Source: Phytohabitans houttuyneae (GTDB taxonomy: Bacteria > Actinomycetota > Actinomycetes > Mycobacteriales > Micromonosporaceae). From it: a stretch of 64,000 nucleotides of DNA. The notes beneath the pieces are model-generated. The model was not told the origin of the DNA. It saw only the letters and a list, made by a program, of their open reading frames with translations, and did not search any database. The translations under genes and the position numbers were made by a program. Below are positions 34,400 to 43,156 of this stretch, in pieces (position 1 is the first letter of the stretch; every line of letters starts with the position of its first letter). Where the stretch lies: NCBI RefSeq assembly GCF_011764425.1, contig NZ_BLPF01000001.1, positions 4,765,001 to 4,829,000 on the forward strand, written 5' to 3'.

Positions 34400-35851
34400 G
34401 TGACGGCCATCCGCCTCGCGGCTGAGTCGGGCGCCGCGCGCGCCGTCGCCCTGGCCGTTTACGCCCCGGATGGTGGGCCGGTGCTGCCGCTGATCGCGTA
34501 CGACCTGCCTGAGGACGCCCGCGCGGAGGCTGCGGAGCTGCTGGGCGACCTCGACGGCGACGCGGGGGTGACGCGGGCGCTGCGCCGCCCTCTGCGTACC
34601 CCCGAGCACCTCCTCCTGGTAAACGCCGGCTCCGGCGACGAAAGCGGCTGGCGGGCCGCTGGGGCGGCCGTGAGCAGGGCGTTCGCGGATGAGATGTCGA
34701 TCACGATAGCCATGCCGGCCGATGTCTCGCCGGAGGCCGTCCGCGGGTTCTCCGAAGGGCTGCTGCTGGCGGCGTACCGCTTCTCGATGCGGGACGAGCC
34801 GGCCGCCGAGCGCGACGTGACCGTGGTGGTCGGCGACCCCGAGCGGTACACCGAGGCGCTCGCCACCGCGCGGGCCACGGCCGACGCCACCCGACTGGCC
34901 CGCGACCTCACCAACACCCCTTCGTCACTGAAAAACCCGGCCTGGTTTGCCGACCAGGTGGTAGGGGCGGTCGGCGGGCGGCCCGGCCTGAGCGTCACGG
35001 TGCGCGAGCCGGAGCAGCTCGCTTCCGAGGGCTTCGGCGGCATCCTGGCGGTGGGTGCCGGTTCGGCCAGCCCACCCCGCTTCGTCGAGCTCTCCTGGCA
35101 TCCGGAGGGCGCCGTGACGCACGTGGTGCTGGTCGGCAAGGGCATCACGTTCGACACCGGCGGTATCTCGATCAAGCCGGTCGACGGCATGAAGCTCATG
35201 CGCAAGGACATGGGCGGCGCCGCGTCGGTCATCGCGGCCACGCTGGGTGCCGCTGCCCTGGACCTGCCGGTACGCGTCACCGCGCTCGCCCCGCTCGCGG
35301 AAAATCTGCTGAGCGGCTCGGCGTTCCGCCCCGGCGACATCGTGCGCCACTACGGCGGGGTCACGAGCGAGACGACAAACTCCGACGCCGAGGGCCGGCT
35401 GGTGCTGGCCGACGCGCTCGCGTACGCCATCGAGCACCTCTCGCCCGACCTGCTGATCGACCTCGCGACCCTGACCGGCGCGAACGCCGTGGCCCTCGGC
35501 AAGCGCACCGCGGCGCTCTACAGCGAGAGCGACGAGCTGGCCGCCGCCCTGATCGGCGCCGCCGAAGAGGCTGGCGAGCAGGCGTGGCGGATGCCGCTGG
35601 CGGCCGACTACGTGGAGTACCTCGGCAGCGACGTCGCCGACCTTTACAGCGCGCCGGACCGCGGCGCCGGCTCGGTGACCGCCGCCCTGTTCCTGCGCGA
35701 GTTCGTGGGCGACCTGCGGGATCGCTGGGTGCACGTGGACATGTCGGCGCCGTCCTGGTCGGACAGCGCCGACGGGGTACTGGCGAAGGGCGCGACCGGC
35801 TGGGGCGTACGGACGCTGATGCGCTGGCTCGCCACCCTGCCCGCGGCGTAG
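34400..35851 (+). CDS. pepA: Leucyl aminopeptidase (M17)
   Basis: 483 aa. Cytosolic two-metal aminopeptidase removing N-terminal residues from peptides. Metal and active-site motifs: VVLVGKGITFDTGGISIKP, MRKDMGGAASV and TTNSDAEGRLVLADALAY (the family signature is NTDAEGRL; here Thr is Ser). GTG start with GGAGG about 9 nt upstream. It ends 9 nt before the convergent O-methyltransferase gene with no clear terminator between. Confidence 0.93.
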   Translation: MTAIRLAAESGAARAVALAVYAPDGGPVLPLIAYDLPEDARAEAAELLGDLDGDAGVTRALRRPLRTPEHLLLVNAGSGDESGWRAAGAAVSRAFADEMSITIAMPADVSPEAVRGFSEGLLLAAYRFSMRDEPAAERDVTVVVGDPERYTEALATARATADATRLARDLTNTPSSLKNPAWFADQVVGAVGGRPGLSVTVREPEQLASEGFGGILAVGAGSASPPRFVELSWHPEGAVTHVVLVGKGITFDTGGISIKPVDGMKLMRKDMGGAASVIAATLGAAALDLPVRVTALAPLAENLLSGSAFRPGDIVRHYGGVTSETTNSDAEGRLVLADALAYAIEHLSPDLLIDLATLTGANAVALGKRTAALYSESDELAAALIGAAEEAGEQAWRMPLAADYVEYLGSDVADLYSAPDRGAGSVTAALFLREFVGDLRDRWVHVDMSAPSWSDSADGVLAKGATGWGVRTLMRWLATLPAA

Positions 35852-35860
35852 ACCGCGGCG

Positions 35861-36517
35861 TCAGGCGTGCTTGACGGCGGCGAGTAGGCCGTCGCCGGCG
35901 GGGAGCAGCGCCGGTATCCACTCCTCGCTCTCCCGCACCGCCTTCACCACCTCGCGGATCGTCACGGTGTCGAGGTCGCGCGCGGCCGGGTCGCCGATGC
36001 GGCCGCCGGCCAGCGCGCCGTTGAGCGCGAGCACGCCCGCCGGGCGGAGCAGCCGGAGGGCGGCGTCGACGCAGGCGCCGAACTCAGCGGGGTCGGCGTC
36101 CACAAAGATCATGTCGTACGCGCCGTCGGCCAGCCGGGGGAGCACGTCCAGCGCGCGGCCGGCGATGATCCGGGTGCGCGAGGGCGCGAAGCCCGCCTCC
36201 TGGAATATCCGCCGCGCGATGCGCTGGTGCTCGCTTTCCAGGTCGATCGTCGTCAACACTCCGTCTGGCCTCATGCCGCGCAGCAGCCACACGCCGCTCA
36301 CGCCGGTGCCGGTGCCGATCTCGACCACCGCTCGGGCACCACCGGCCGCCGCGAGCAGCCGCAGTGCGGCCCCCGCGCCGGGCGCGACCGGCTCCAGCCC
36401 CACCTCACGGGCGAGCGTGCGCGCGGTCTGCAGGACGATGTCCTCGGCGACGTACCCCTCGGCGAACTGGAGTGCCTGAGTGGTCGACAGACCACCGAAG
36501 CGTGCGACCGTGGCGAT
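35861..36517 (-). CDS. Class I O-methyltransferase-family protein with ATC start
   Basis: 218 aa from ATC 36517, which lies 6 nt after AGGAGG; no ATG, GTG or TTG suits the upstream coding sequence (IATVARFGGLSTTQALQFAE, then GYVAEDIVLQTARTLAREVG). The first conventional start, at 36403, would remove 38 conserved-looking residues. SAM site: VVEIGTGTGVSGVWLLRGM and DGVLTTIDLESEHQRIA. The metal region reads FVDADPAEF and VLALNGALAGG, where the usual second metal ligands (D-N of LDNAL) are changed. It is the counterpart of Rv1220c, upstream of and divergent from htrA. Confidence 0.8.
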   Translation of the reverse strand: MATVARFGGLSTTQALQFAEGYVAEDIVLQTARTLAREVGLEPVAPGAGAALRLLAAAGGARAVVEIGTGTGVSGVWLLRGMRPDGVLTTIDLESEHQRIARRIFQEAGFAPSRTRIIAGRALDVLPRLADGAYDMIFVDADPAEFGACVDAALRLLRPAGVLALNGALAGGRIGDPAARDLDTVTIREVVKAVRESEEWIPALLPAGDGLLAAVKHA

Positions 36518-36716
36518 GGTGGACCTCCTGCTGCGGGGATGTCGGTCGGGGTATGCCGGGTGTCGGTCGAGGTATCAGCCTACGGGCGCGGGTATCGCAA
36601 CGGGACCCGGCGCATCGGCTGAATGCTTCCGTTCCTATCCTTCCCACCCACCCGCCCCATCTCTGATATCCGTGCCATCCTGGATGAACCGAAGTACCGA
36701 CTGGGAGGCAGCGAAC

Positions 36717-38018
36717 GTGACGGACGGCTGGCACTGGCACCAGCCCGACGGCACCGCGACGCCGGCGACTTCGTCGCCGTCGGCGAGGCCGCCGGTGACC
36801 CCTCATGCTGCCGGTTCACCCTGGTGGTCCGACGCTCTGGGCGACCCCTGGCGCGACCCGCGCGCACCGGCCGCCGTGGTCCTGCCGACGCCGCCGAGTC
36901 CGGGCGCCGCACCCGAGCCGGTCACCGACCCGGCCGCCGCGTCGCGGCGCGGCCTGACATCGGTGCTGTTGATCGCGATCTTCTCGGCGCTGCTCGCCGG
37001 CGCGCTCGGCGGCTCCCTTGGGTACGCGCTCGCCCTGCGCGGGGGAGTCGGCGGGGGCACCGTGCTGGGCAGCGGGCCAAACGGCGAGGCGCCTGCGGTC
37101 GCCCAGCGCCCACCGGACTCGCTCGCGGGCGTGGCCGAGCGGGTGGCGCCCAGCGTCGTGACCGTCCGCGCGGCCACCAAGGGAGGGACCAGCATCGGGT
37201 CCGGCTTCGTGGCCACCGCCGACGGGTACGTGATCACGAACGACCACGTCGTCGAAGGCGCGACGGGCGGCGCCACGGTCGTCTTCAACGACGGCGCGAC
37301 CGCCTCCGGCTCGATCGTGGGACATGACGCGGAATCGGACATAGCGGTCATCAAGGTGTCGCGGCCCAACCTCGTACCAGTCGAGTTCGGTGACTCGGAG
37401 GCCATCGCGGTCGGCGACCCGGTGCTCGCGTTCGGGTCGCCGCTCGCGCTCGCCAACACCGTTACCGCCGGCATCGTCAGCGCGCTCGACCGGACGATCC
37501 AGTCCGGCGAGCCAGGCGGCCAGGTGCGCTACTACGCGGCCATCCAGACCGATGCCGCGGTCAACCAGGGCAACTCCGGTGGTCCGCTGGTCGACAGCGG
37601 CGGCCGGGTCGTGGGCGTCAACTCGGTGATCAAGTCGCTGGCGGCCGACGAGGAGCAGGCCGGCAACATCGGCCTCGCGTTCGCCATCCCGATCAACCAG
37701 GCCAAGCGGGTGGCCCAGGACATCATCGACACCGGCAAGGCGCGCCGGACGGTCATCGGCGCCCAGGTGGACGGCAGTGGCCGCAACCCGGGCGGAGGCG
37801 CCCGCCTCACCGCCGTCGACGCCGGTGGCCCCGCGGCCGCCTCCGGGCTCCGCGCCGGCGACGTGGTCACCAAGCTCGACGGACGGCCGGTCGAGCAGGC
37901 CACCGACCTGATCGCCCTCGTCCGCAAGTACGCTCCGGGCGCGGTGGTCACCGTCGAGTACCGCAGGGGCAGTTCAAAGCAGAATGCGTCAGTGACGCTG
38001 GCGGCGGATGCGAAGTAG
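36717..38018 (+). CDS. htrA: HtrA/DegP-family membrane serine protease with PDZ domain
   Basis: 433 aa from GTG 36717 (GGGAGG 9 nt upstream). A proline-rich cytoplasmic N-terminus is followed by a membrane span (LLIAIFSALLAGALGGSLGY) and a trypsin-like protease domain with His in YVITNDHVVEG, Asp in ESDIAVIKVSRP and Ser in VNQGNSGGPLVD, then a PDZ domain (GLRAGDVVTKLDGRPVEQAT). It degrades misfolded exported proteins. In mycobacteria this position follows sigE-rseA, which are missing here. Confidence 0.93.
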   Translation: MTDGWHWHQPDGTATPATSSPSARPPVTPHAAGSPWWSDALGDPWRDPRAPAAVVLPTPPSPGAAPEPVTDPAAASRRGLTSVLLIAIFSALLAGALGGSLGYALALRGGVGGGTVLGSGPNGEAPAVAQRPPDSLAGVAERVAPSVVTVRAATKGGTSIGSGFVATADGYVITNDHVVEGATGGATVVFNDGATASGSIVGHDAESDIAVIKVSRPNLVPVEFGDSEAIAVGDPVLAFGSPLALANTVTAGIVSALDRTIQSGEPGGQVRYYAAIQTDAAVNQGNSGGPLVDSGGRVVGVNSVIKSLAADEEQAGNIGLAFAIPINQAKRVAQDIIDTGKARRTVIGAQVDGSGRNPGGGARLTAVDAGGPAAASGLRAGDVVTKLDGRPVEQATDLIALVRKYAPGAVVTVEYRRGSSKQNASVTLAADAK

Positions 38019-38077
38019 GGTTTCCCTGTTGCCGGCGGGGGTCCTCGGCCGCCGGCGCGTGGAGAGGGGTCCCTGGC

Positions 38078-38494
38078 GTGTTCGAAAACCTCAACTGGTG
38101 GGAGATCGGCGCCCTCCTGCTGCTCGCGCTGCTCATCTTCGGTGACAAGCTGCCCAACGTGATCTCCGACGGCCTTCGCATGGTGCGCAACCTGCGCAAC
38201 ATGGCCCGAAACGCCACCGGCGACCTCAGTCGGGAGCTGGGCACGGACATCCAGCTCGAAGACCTGCACCCCAAGGCGTTCATCCGCAAGCACCTGCTCA
38301 GTGAGGAAGACGAGGAGGCGCTGCGCAAGCCGCTGCGGGGGATCTACGACACCGTCAAGACCGACCTCAACGGCGTCAAGGACGAGATCAAGGACGTGGC
38401 CGCCTCGGCCGACATCCGCACGCCGGCCAGCACGCCCGCGCCCGCGTCGACCCCGGCCACGCGGCAGCACCGCTTCGACGTCGACGCGACCTGA
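38078..38494 (+). CDS. tatB: Sec-independent (Tat) translocase subunit TatB
   Basis: A 138-aa protein. The N-terminal membrane helix (WWEIGALLLLALLIFGDKLP) carries the characteristic Glu before it and the GDKLP hinge after it, followed by an amphipathic helix (DGLRMVRNLRNMARNATGDL) and a variable acidic/proline tail. It works with TatA/C to export folded proteins. It follows htrA as in mycobacteria; both are probably in the same envelope-quality-control unit. GTG start at 38078. Confidence 0.92.
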   Translation: MFENLNWWEIGALLLLALLIFGDKLPNVISDGLRMVRNLRNMARNATGDLSRELGTDIQLEDLHPKAFIRKHLLSEEDEEALRKPLRGIYDTVKTDLNGVKDEIKDVAASADIRTPASTPAPASTPATRQHRFDVDAT

Positions 38495-38513
38495 GCGCCC
38501 GCCCCTACACGAT

Positions 38514-39655
38514 CTAGCGGGACGGGCGGAGCCCCAGCGGCCTGCCCACCAGCGACTCGCGGCGCACCGCCAAGCGGTCGGCCACCTGCCGCAACGCGAC
38601 AGAAGCGGGCGCTTCCGGCGCATCCAGCACGATCGGTCGACCCGCGTCGCCGGCCTCCCGCACGCGGGTGTCGAGCGGGATCTGGCCCAGCAGCGGCACC
38701 TGGGCGCCCATCACGCGGGTCAGCGACTCGGCCACGGTGGCACCGCCGCCCGCGCCGAAGATCTCCATCCGCTCGCCGTTGGGCAGCTCCAGCCACGACA
38801 TGTTTTCCACCACACCGACCAGGCGCTGGTGGGTCTGCAGCGCGATCGCGCCGGCCCGCTCGGCCACTTCGGCGGCCGCGGTCTGCGGGGTGGTCACCAC
38901 CAGGATCTCGGCGTTGGGCAGCAGCTGCGCCAGCGAGATCGCCACGTCGCCGGTGCCCGGGGCAGGTCGAGCAGCAGCACGTCGAGATCGCCCCAGTACA
39001 CGTCGGCGAGGAACTGCTGGAGGGCCCGGTGCAGCATCGGCCCGCGCCAGACGACCGCCGCGTTGCCGGCGGTGAACATGCCGATCGAGATGACCTTCAC
39101 ACCGTGCGCCTGCGGCGGCATGATCATGTCTTCCACCCGGGTGGGCTTGCCGTCCGCGCCGAGCATGCGGGGCACCGAGTGCCCGTAGATGTCCGCGTCG
39201 ACCACGCCGACCGAGAGGCCGCGGGCGGCCAGCGCGGCCGCCAGGTTGACCGTCACGCTGGACTTGCCGACGCCGCCCTTGCCGCTTGCCACCGCGTACA
39301 CCCGGGTGCGCGCGCCTGGCTGGGCAAACGGGATCACCGGCTCGGGCGTGGCGCCGCCACGCAGCCGGGTCTGCAACTCCTGCCGCTGCTCCGTGCTCAT
39401 CACGCCGAAGTCGATCTCGACGGCTGTCACGCCCGGCACCGCGCTCACCGCGGCCGTGATGTCGGTGCGGAGCTTGTCGCGCAACGGGCACCCAGCGACC
39501 GTGAGCAGCAACTCGACCTTTACCGCGCCGGACTCGTCGACGGTGGCCGAACGGACCATGCCGAGATCGGTGATCGGCCGGCGGATCTCCGGGTCGTCGA
39601 CGGTGGCGAGAGCGGCCTGCACCGCTTCCTCGATGGTGCTTACCGGTGCGGACAT
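38514..39655 (-). CDS. mrp: Mrp/ApbC-family iron-sulfur carrier ATPase (frame interrupted at 38959-38962)
   Basis: About 380 aa. The N-terminal DUF59/MIP18-like domain (EAVQAALATVDDPEIRRPIT) precedes the deviant Walker A (VASGKGGVGKSSVTVNLAAAL) and GVVDADIYGHSVPRML. It binds and transfers Fe-S clusters. ATG 39655 stands 7 nt after TAGCAT, a leaderless start. The frame breaks at LLLDLP; one extra C in the C4 run (reverse strand) restores DLPPGTGDVAISLAQLLPNA, and the second part encodes the rest without other damage. I treat the break as a sequence error. Confidence 0.9.
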
Positions 39656-39806
39656 GTACGCCATGCTACGTCGACCGAAACCGCCGCCCGGCAGGCCTCG
39701 GCGCCCAAAGGCGTGCATTTTAAGTCACTCGTCGGCCCTGTGTGGTCTTTTTGGATATTGTCGGTTTCCGGCTGGACTCCGTACCCCTCCAGGTGCGACG
39801 ATCGTT

Positions 39807-39931
39807 GAAGAACGCCGCGCGCCTGGCCCCTTGGGGCGCGCGGCGCCACCCTTTCCAGGACACGCGCGAAGAACGCCGCCCGCCCGGCCACAGCGCCTCA
39901 GTGCGGGCGCGCGGCGCCACCCTTTCCAGGC
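39807..39931. repeat. Tandem pair of hairpin-forming repeats
   Basis: Two units each start GAAGAACGCCGC (39807, 39868) and end with an identical 24-bp block whose core is GCGCCACCCTTTCCAGG (the two 24-mers lie at 39836-39859 and 39907-39930). Within each unit G+C arms pair (for example GCCGCGCG with CGCGCGGC around 39814-39844). They lie between the DUF1003 gene and the mrp promoter on the reverse strand. Confidence 0.7.
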
Positions 39932-39949
39932 CAAGCGTGAGAACGCCGA

Positions 39950-40501
39950 TCAGGGGGCGTCGCTGTCCAGCTCGTCATACGGCTCGGACGGCACCTTCTT
40001 CTTCGTGGCCTTGCGGGCACGTTTCTGCGACTCCGCGATTTCCTCGCCGAGCCGCTGCAGCTCGGAACGGACGAAGTCGCGGGTCGCGACCTCCCCAAGT
40101 GCGATCCGCAGCGCCGCGATCTCGCGCGCCAGGTACTCCGTGTCCGCCTTCTGCATCTCCGCCCGCCGCCGATCCTGCTCCAAGGCCACGCGGTCGCGGT
40201 CGGCCTGCCTGTTCTGCGCGAGCAGGATCAGCGGCGCCGCGTACGACGCCTGCAGCGACAGCACCAGCGTCAGGAACGTGAACGTGTACGGGTCGAAGCG
40301 CAGGCTCGCCGGCGCCAGCGCGTTCCAGCCGATCCACAGCAGGATCACCACGGTCATGTAGACCAGGAACTTCGCCGTGCCCATGTACCGGGCGATGCCC
40401 TCCGACCACTGCCCGAACGACTCCGGGTTGAAGCGCGGCAAGCGGACCCGGCGCGGCTCGCGGGGCTGGTCCAAACGGCCGGGGCGGTGTGTGTCAGCCA
40501 C
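39950..40501 (-). CDS. DUF1003 membrane protein
   Basis: 183 aa from GTG 40501 (GGGAGG 5 nt upstream). Two membrane segments (FLVYMTVVILLWIGWNALAP and FLTLVLSLQASYAAPLILLA) and the DUF1003 signature APLILLAQNRQADRDRVALE precede a long charged coiled-coil C-terminus. Corresponds in position to Rv1231c. The start overlaps the stop of the CBS gene by 8 nt, so the two are probably translationally coupled. Function unknown. Confidence 0.82.
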   Translation of the reverse strand: MADTHRPGRLDQPREPRRVRLPRFNPESFGQWSEGIARYMGTAKFLVYMTVVILLWIGWNALAPASLRFDPYTFTFLTLVLSLQASYAAPLILLAQNRQADRDRVALEQDRRRAEMQKADTEYLAREIAALRIALGEVATRDFVRSELQRLGEEIAESQKRARKATKKKVPSEPYDELDSDAP

Positions 40502-41756
40502 CGTCGCCTCCCGGCGGGGTGTCCCGGTCACGCCAGTCCGGCGGCAGGGAGTGGTCGAGGACGTCGTCGACGGTGACCGCGCCGACCAGCCGGTTGGCGC
40601 TGTCCACCACCGGCAGCGCGACAAGGTCGTACGTCGCCATCCGCCGGGTCACCTCCACCAGCGGCGTCTCCGGCCGTAGCGGGTCGATGCCGCTGTCCAG
40701 CACCCCACCGAGTATCTCGGCGGGCGGCTCCCGGAGCAGCCGCTGGAAGTGCACGATGCCCAGATATCGCCCGGTGGGGGTGGCCATCGGCGCGCGGGTG
40801 ACGAAGATCTGCGCGGCCACGGCGGGCGGCAGCTGCGGCTCGCGGATGCGGGCCAGCGCCTCGGCCACCGTGCTGTCCGGGGTGAGGATCACCGGCTCCG
40901 ACGTCATCACGCTGCCGGCCGTCCCCTTCTGGTACTTCATCAGCTGGCGGACCGGATCGGCCTCCTCCGGCTCCATCAGCTCGAAGAGCACCTCCTGCTC
41001 GGCGCGGGGTAGCTCGGCGAGCAGGTCGGCCGCGTCGTCCGGGTCCATCTCCTCCAGCACGTCGGCCGCCCGCTCACGGTCGAGCGCGGCGAGGATGCCC
41101 ACCTGGTCGTGCTCGGGCAGCTCACCCAGCACGTCGGCGAGGCGTTCGTCGTCGAGGGCGGCGGCCACCTCGTTGCGCCGCCCGTCGGTCATGTCCTGCA
41201 GCGCGTTGGCCAGGTCGGCGGGGCGCATGCCTTCGAGCAGCGCGAGCAGGTTGGCCGTACCCTGCGTGTCCGGTACCCCGATCAACCCGCGCGCCCGCGC
41301 CCAGTCGACCTCGCGCAGGTGCCCGCGGCGGCGGGTGAGGCGGCCGGTCTGCTCGCGCACGGCGACGCGTACCAGCGACCACTCGCCGCCCCGGTTGGCC
41401 TCCATCGCCACGTCGACGACGACGCCCGGCACCTCGTCCGGCTCGATCGTGACGCGCCGGTCCAGCAGGTCTTCGAGCACCAGTAGCTCGTTTGGGCGCT
41501 TTTCGAAGCGGCGCAGGTTGAGCGTGCCGGTGCCGAGCTCCACGGCGTCCGTGTCGATCGAGGTGACGCGACCCATCGGCAGGAAGATGCGGCGGCGCAG
41601 CGGCATCTCCGCCACCAGGCCGACGACCTGCGGTGGCCGGTTGGTGGTGCGCAGCCGCACAACCGCGTCCCGGACCCGACCGACCTGGTCACCGTTCGGG
41701 TCGAACACGGGGAGCCCGGCGAGCCGGGCGACGTACACCCTGGTCGCCGTGGTCAC
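40494..41756 (-). CDS. MgtE N-domain / CBS-domain protein without transport domain
   Basis: 420 aa. An N-terminal PRC-barrel-like part (LPVFDPNGDQVGRVRDAVVR) is followed by the MgtE intracellular superhelical domain (NLLALLEGMRPADLANALQD) with repeated DPDDAADLLAELP-type motifs, then a CBS pair (TSEPVILTPDSTVAEALARI ... ALPVVDSANRLVGAVTVDDV). The membrane part of MgtE channels is absent, so it may act as a free Mg2+/nucleotide sensor. Counterpart of Rv1232c. TACGCT 6 nt before GTG 41756 suggests a leaderless start. Confidence 0.85.
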   Translation of the reverse strand: MTTATRVYVARLAGLPVFDPNGDQVGRVRDAVVRLRTTNRPPQVVGLVAEMPLRRRIFLPMGRVTSIDTDAVELGTGTLNLRRFEKRPNELLVLEDLLDRRVTIEPDEVPGVVVDVAMEANRGGEWSLVRVAVREQTGRLTRRRGHLREVDWARARGLIGVPDTQGTANLLALLEGMRPADLANALQDMTDGRRNEVAAALDDERLADVLGELPEHDQVGILAALDRERAADVLEEMDPDDAADLLAELPRAEQEVLFELMEPEEADPVRQLMKYQKGTAGSVMTSEPVILTPDSTVAEALARIREPQLPPAVAAQIFVTRAPMATPTGRYLGIVHFQRLLREPPAEILGGVLDSGIDPLRPETPLVEVTRRMATYDLVALPVVDSANRLVGAVTVDDVLDHSLPPDWRDRDTPPGGDGG

Positions 41757-41788
41757 CTGCTCAGCGTAGTGCCATAGGCTGCGGAGGC

Positions 41789-42640
41789 ATGTCGACCTTG
41801 GACTACCAGATCGTGGACGTGTTCACCGACCGGGCTTTCGCGGGCAACCCGCTCGCCGTGGTCTTCGGCGCTCATGAGCTGGCCACCGAGCAGCTGCTGG
41901 CCATCGCGCGGGAGTTCAACCTCTCGGAGACCGTGTTCATCCTGCCGCCCACCGACCCGGACGCGGCCACCTACCGCGCGCGGATCTTCACGCCGAAGGT
42001 GGAGCTGCCGTTCGCCGGTCATCCCAGCGTCGGCGCGGCCGTCGTACAGGCCGGCGGGCCAGGGCGGGTGATCCAGGAGTGCGGCGCCGGCCTGCTGCCG
42101 ATCGAGGTGACCGCGGACGGCCGGGCCACGCTCACCGGCGGCGTACCCTCGATCGGTCCCGAACTCGACCCCGCGCCCCTGCTCGCCGTCGCCGGCCTGA
42201 CCGCGGCGGACTTCGTCGGCCCGGCGCCGCGGATGGCTGGGTGCGGCATCGAGTTCCCGTACCTGGCCGTGCGTCCGGACGCCGTCGCCCGTGCGGTGCT
42301 CGACCATGGCGCTGCGGTTCGCGAGGGTATCGACGACGTGCTGATCGTCGGGTGGGACGCGGCCACGAGCCGCGCGCACGTGCGGATGTTCGGCCCCGGC
42401 GTCGGCGTGGTGGAGGATCCGGCCACCGGCTCGGCCGCGCTCGGGCTCGGCGTGTGGCTCGTGGCGAACGGGCTGCTGCCCGGCGAGGGCGTGTCGCCGT
42501 ACACGGTGCTCCAGGGCACCGAGATCCAACGTCCGTCCACACTGGAGTGCACGGTGGCGGCCGAGGGTGGCGTGGCGGTGCGGGCGACCGTGACCGGTCA
42601 GGTCGTGCCGGTAGCTGAGGGCCGGATCACGATCCCCTGA
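41789..42640 (+). CDS. PhzF-family isomerase/epimerase-like protein
   Basis: A 283-aa protein from ATG 41789. The diaminopimelate-epimerase-like double fold shows YQIVDVFTDRAFAGNPLAVV, LSETVFILPP with the catalytic-region Glu, FTPKVELPFAGHPSVGAA and VVEDPATGSAALGLG. PhzF relatives isomerise small acids; the substrate here is unknown. Divergent from the CBS gene; convergent with the PNPOx-like gene. Confidence 0.88.
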   Translation: MSTLDYQIVDVFTDRAFAGNPLAVVFGAHELATEQLLAIAREFNLSETVFILPPTDPDAATYRARIFTPKVELPFAGHPSVGAAVVQAGGPGRVIQECGAGLLPIEVTADGRATLTGGVPSIGPELDPAPLLAVAGLTAADFVGPAPRMAGCGIEFPYLAVRPDAVARAVLDHGAAVREGIDDVLIVGWDAATSRAHVRMFGPGVGVVEDPATGSAALGLGVWLVANGLLPGEGVSPYTVLQGTEIQRPSTLECTVAAEGGVAVRATVTGQVVPVAEGRITIP

Positions 42641-42643
42641 GGC

Positions 42644-43129
42644 TCAGCGCCGGGCGCCGCGGACGCGGTGCAGGCGGAAGGGGCGCTTCGCCGGCCGCGC
42701 GGCAGGCGACTCGCGCGGCGGCGCCGCCTCGGACGCGTCGCCCGGCTCCTCCGGGTCGCCGGCGGGCACCAGCCGGTTGACGCTGCACTCGGCGGCCCAC
42801 CGCTCGACCAGGGCGGTGGCGGTGCCGGGCGCGTTCAGCCGCTTGGCGGCGAGCTGGGGCGCCACGGTGGTCCACTCCTCGCTGCGCGGGTCGACGCGGG
42901 TGACCTCGGCCGGCCACGTCACGATCCGCCCGCCGTGGTCGCCGCGCAGGCTCACCCGCGCCTCCTCCGCGTAGGCGAGGCCGGGCGCGTCCTGCTCGCC
43001 CCGGCCGCTCACGATGTAGAGCGCGTCGTCGATCGGCATGCACCACAGCGCGAGGGCCGGGCCGCCGTCGACGGACACCCACGCGACGGCCGCCTTCTTC
43101 AACGCCTCGCTCACCAGCGGATCCGCCAT
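42644..43129 (-). CDS. Pyridoxamine-phosphate-oxidase-fold (flavin-binding) protein
   Basis: 161 aa from ATG 43129. The split-barrel pattern (VAWVSVDGGPALALWCMPID through DDALYIVSGRGEQDAPGLAY, EARVSLRGDHGGRIVTWPAE) matches actinobacterial PNPOx/F420-like proteins. A proline/arginine-rich tail follows. The cofactor and substrate are unknown. It sits between the PhzF-like and HAD genes. Confidence 0.65.
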   Translation of the reverse strand: MADPLVSEALKKAAVAWVSVDGGPALALWCMPIDDALYIVSGRGEQDAPGLAYAEEARVSLRGDHGGRIVTWPAEVTRVDPRSEEWTTVAPQLAAKRLNAPGTATALVERWAAECSVNRLVPAGDPEEPGDASEAAPPRESPAARPAKRPFRLHRVRGARR

Positions 43130-43156
43130 ATGGGCATCATGCCGCAAAGTCGTGCG

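Noticed and set aside
39807-39931. Possible CRISPR-like array
   Set aside because: There are only two units, the arms are imperfect and palindromic, spacers are not of even length and no cas genes are nearby.
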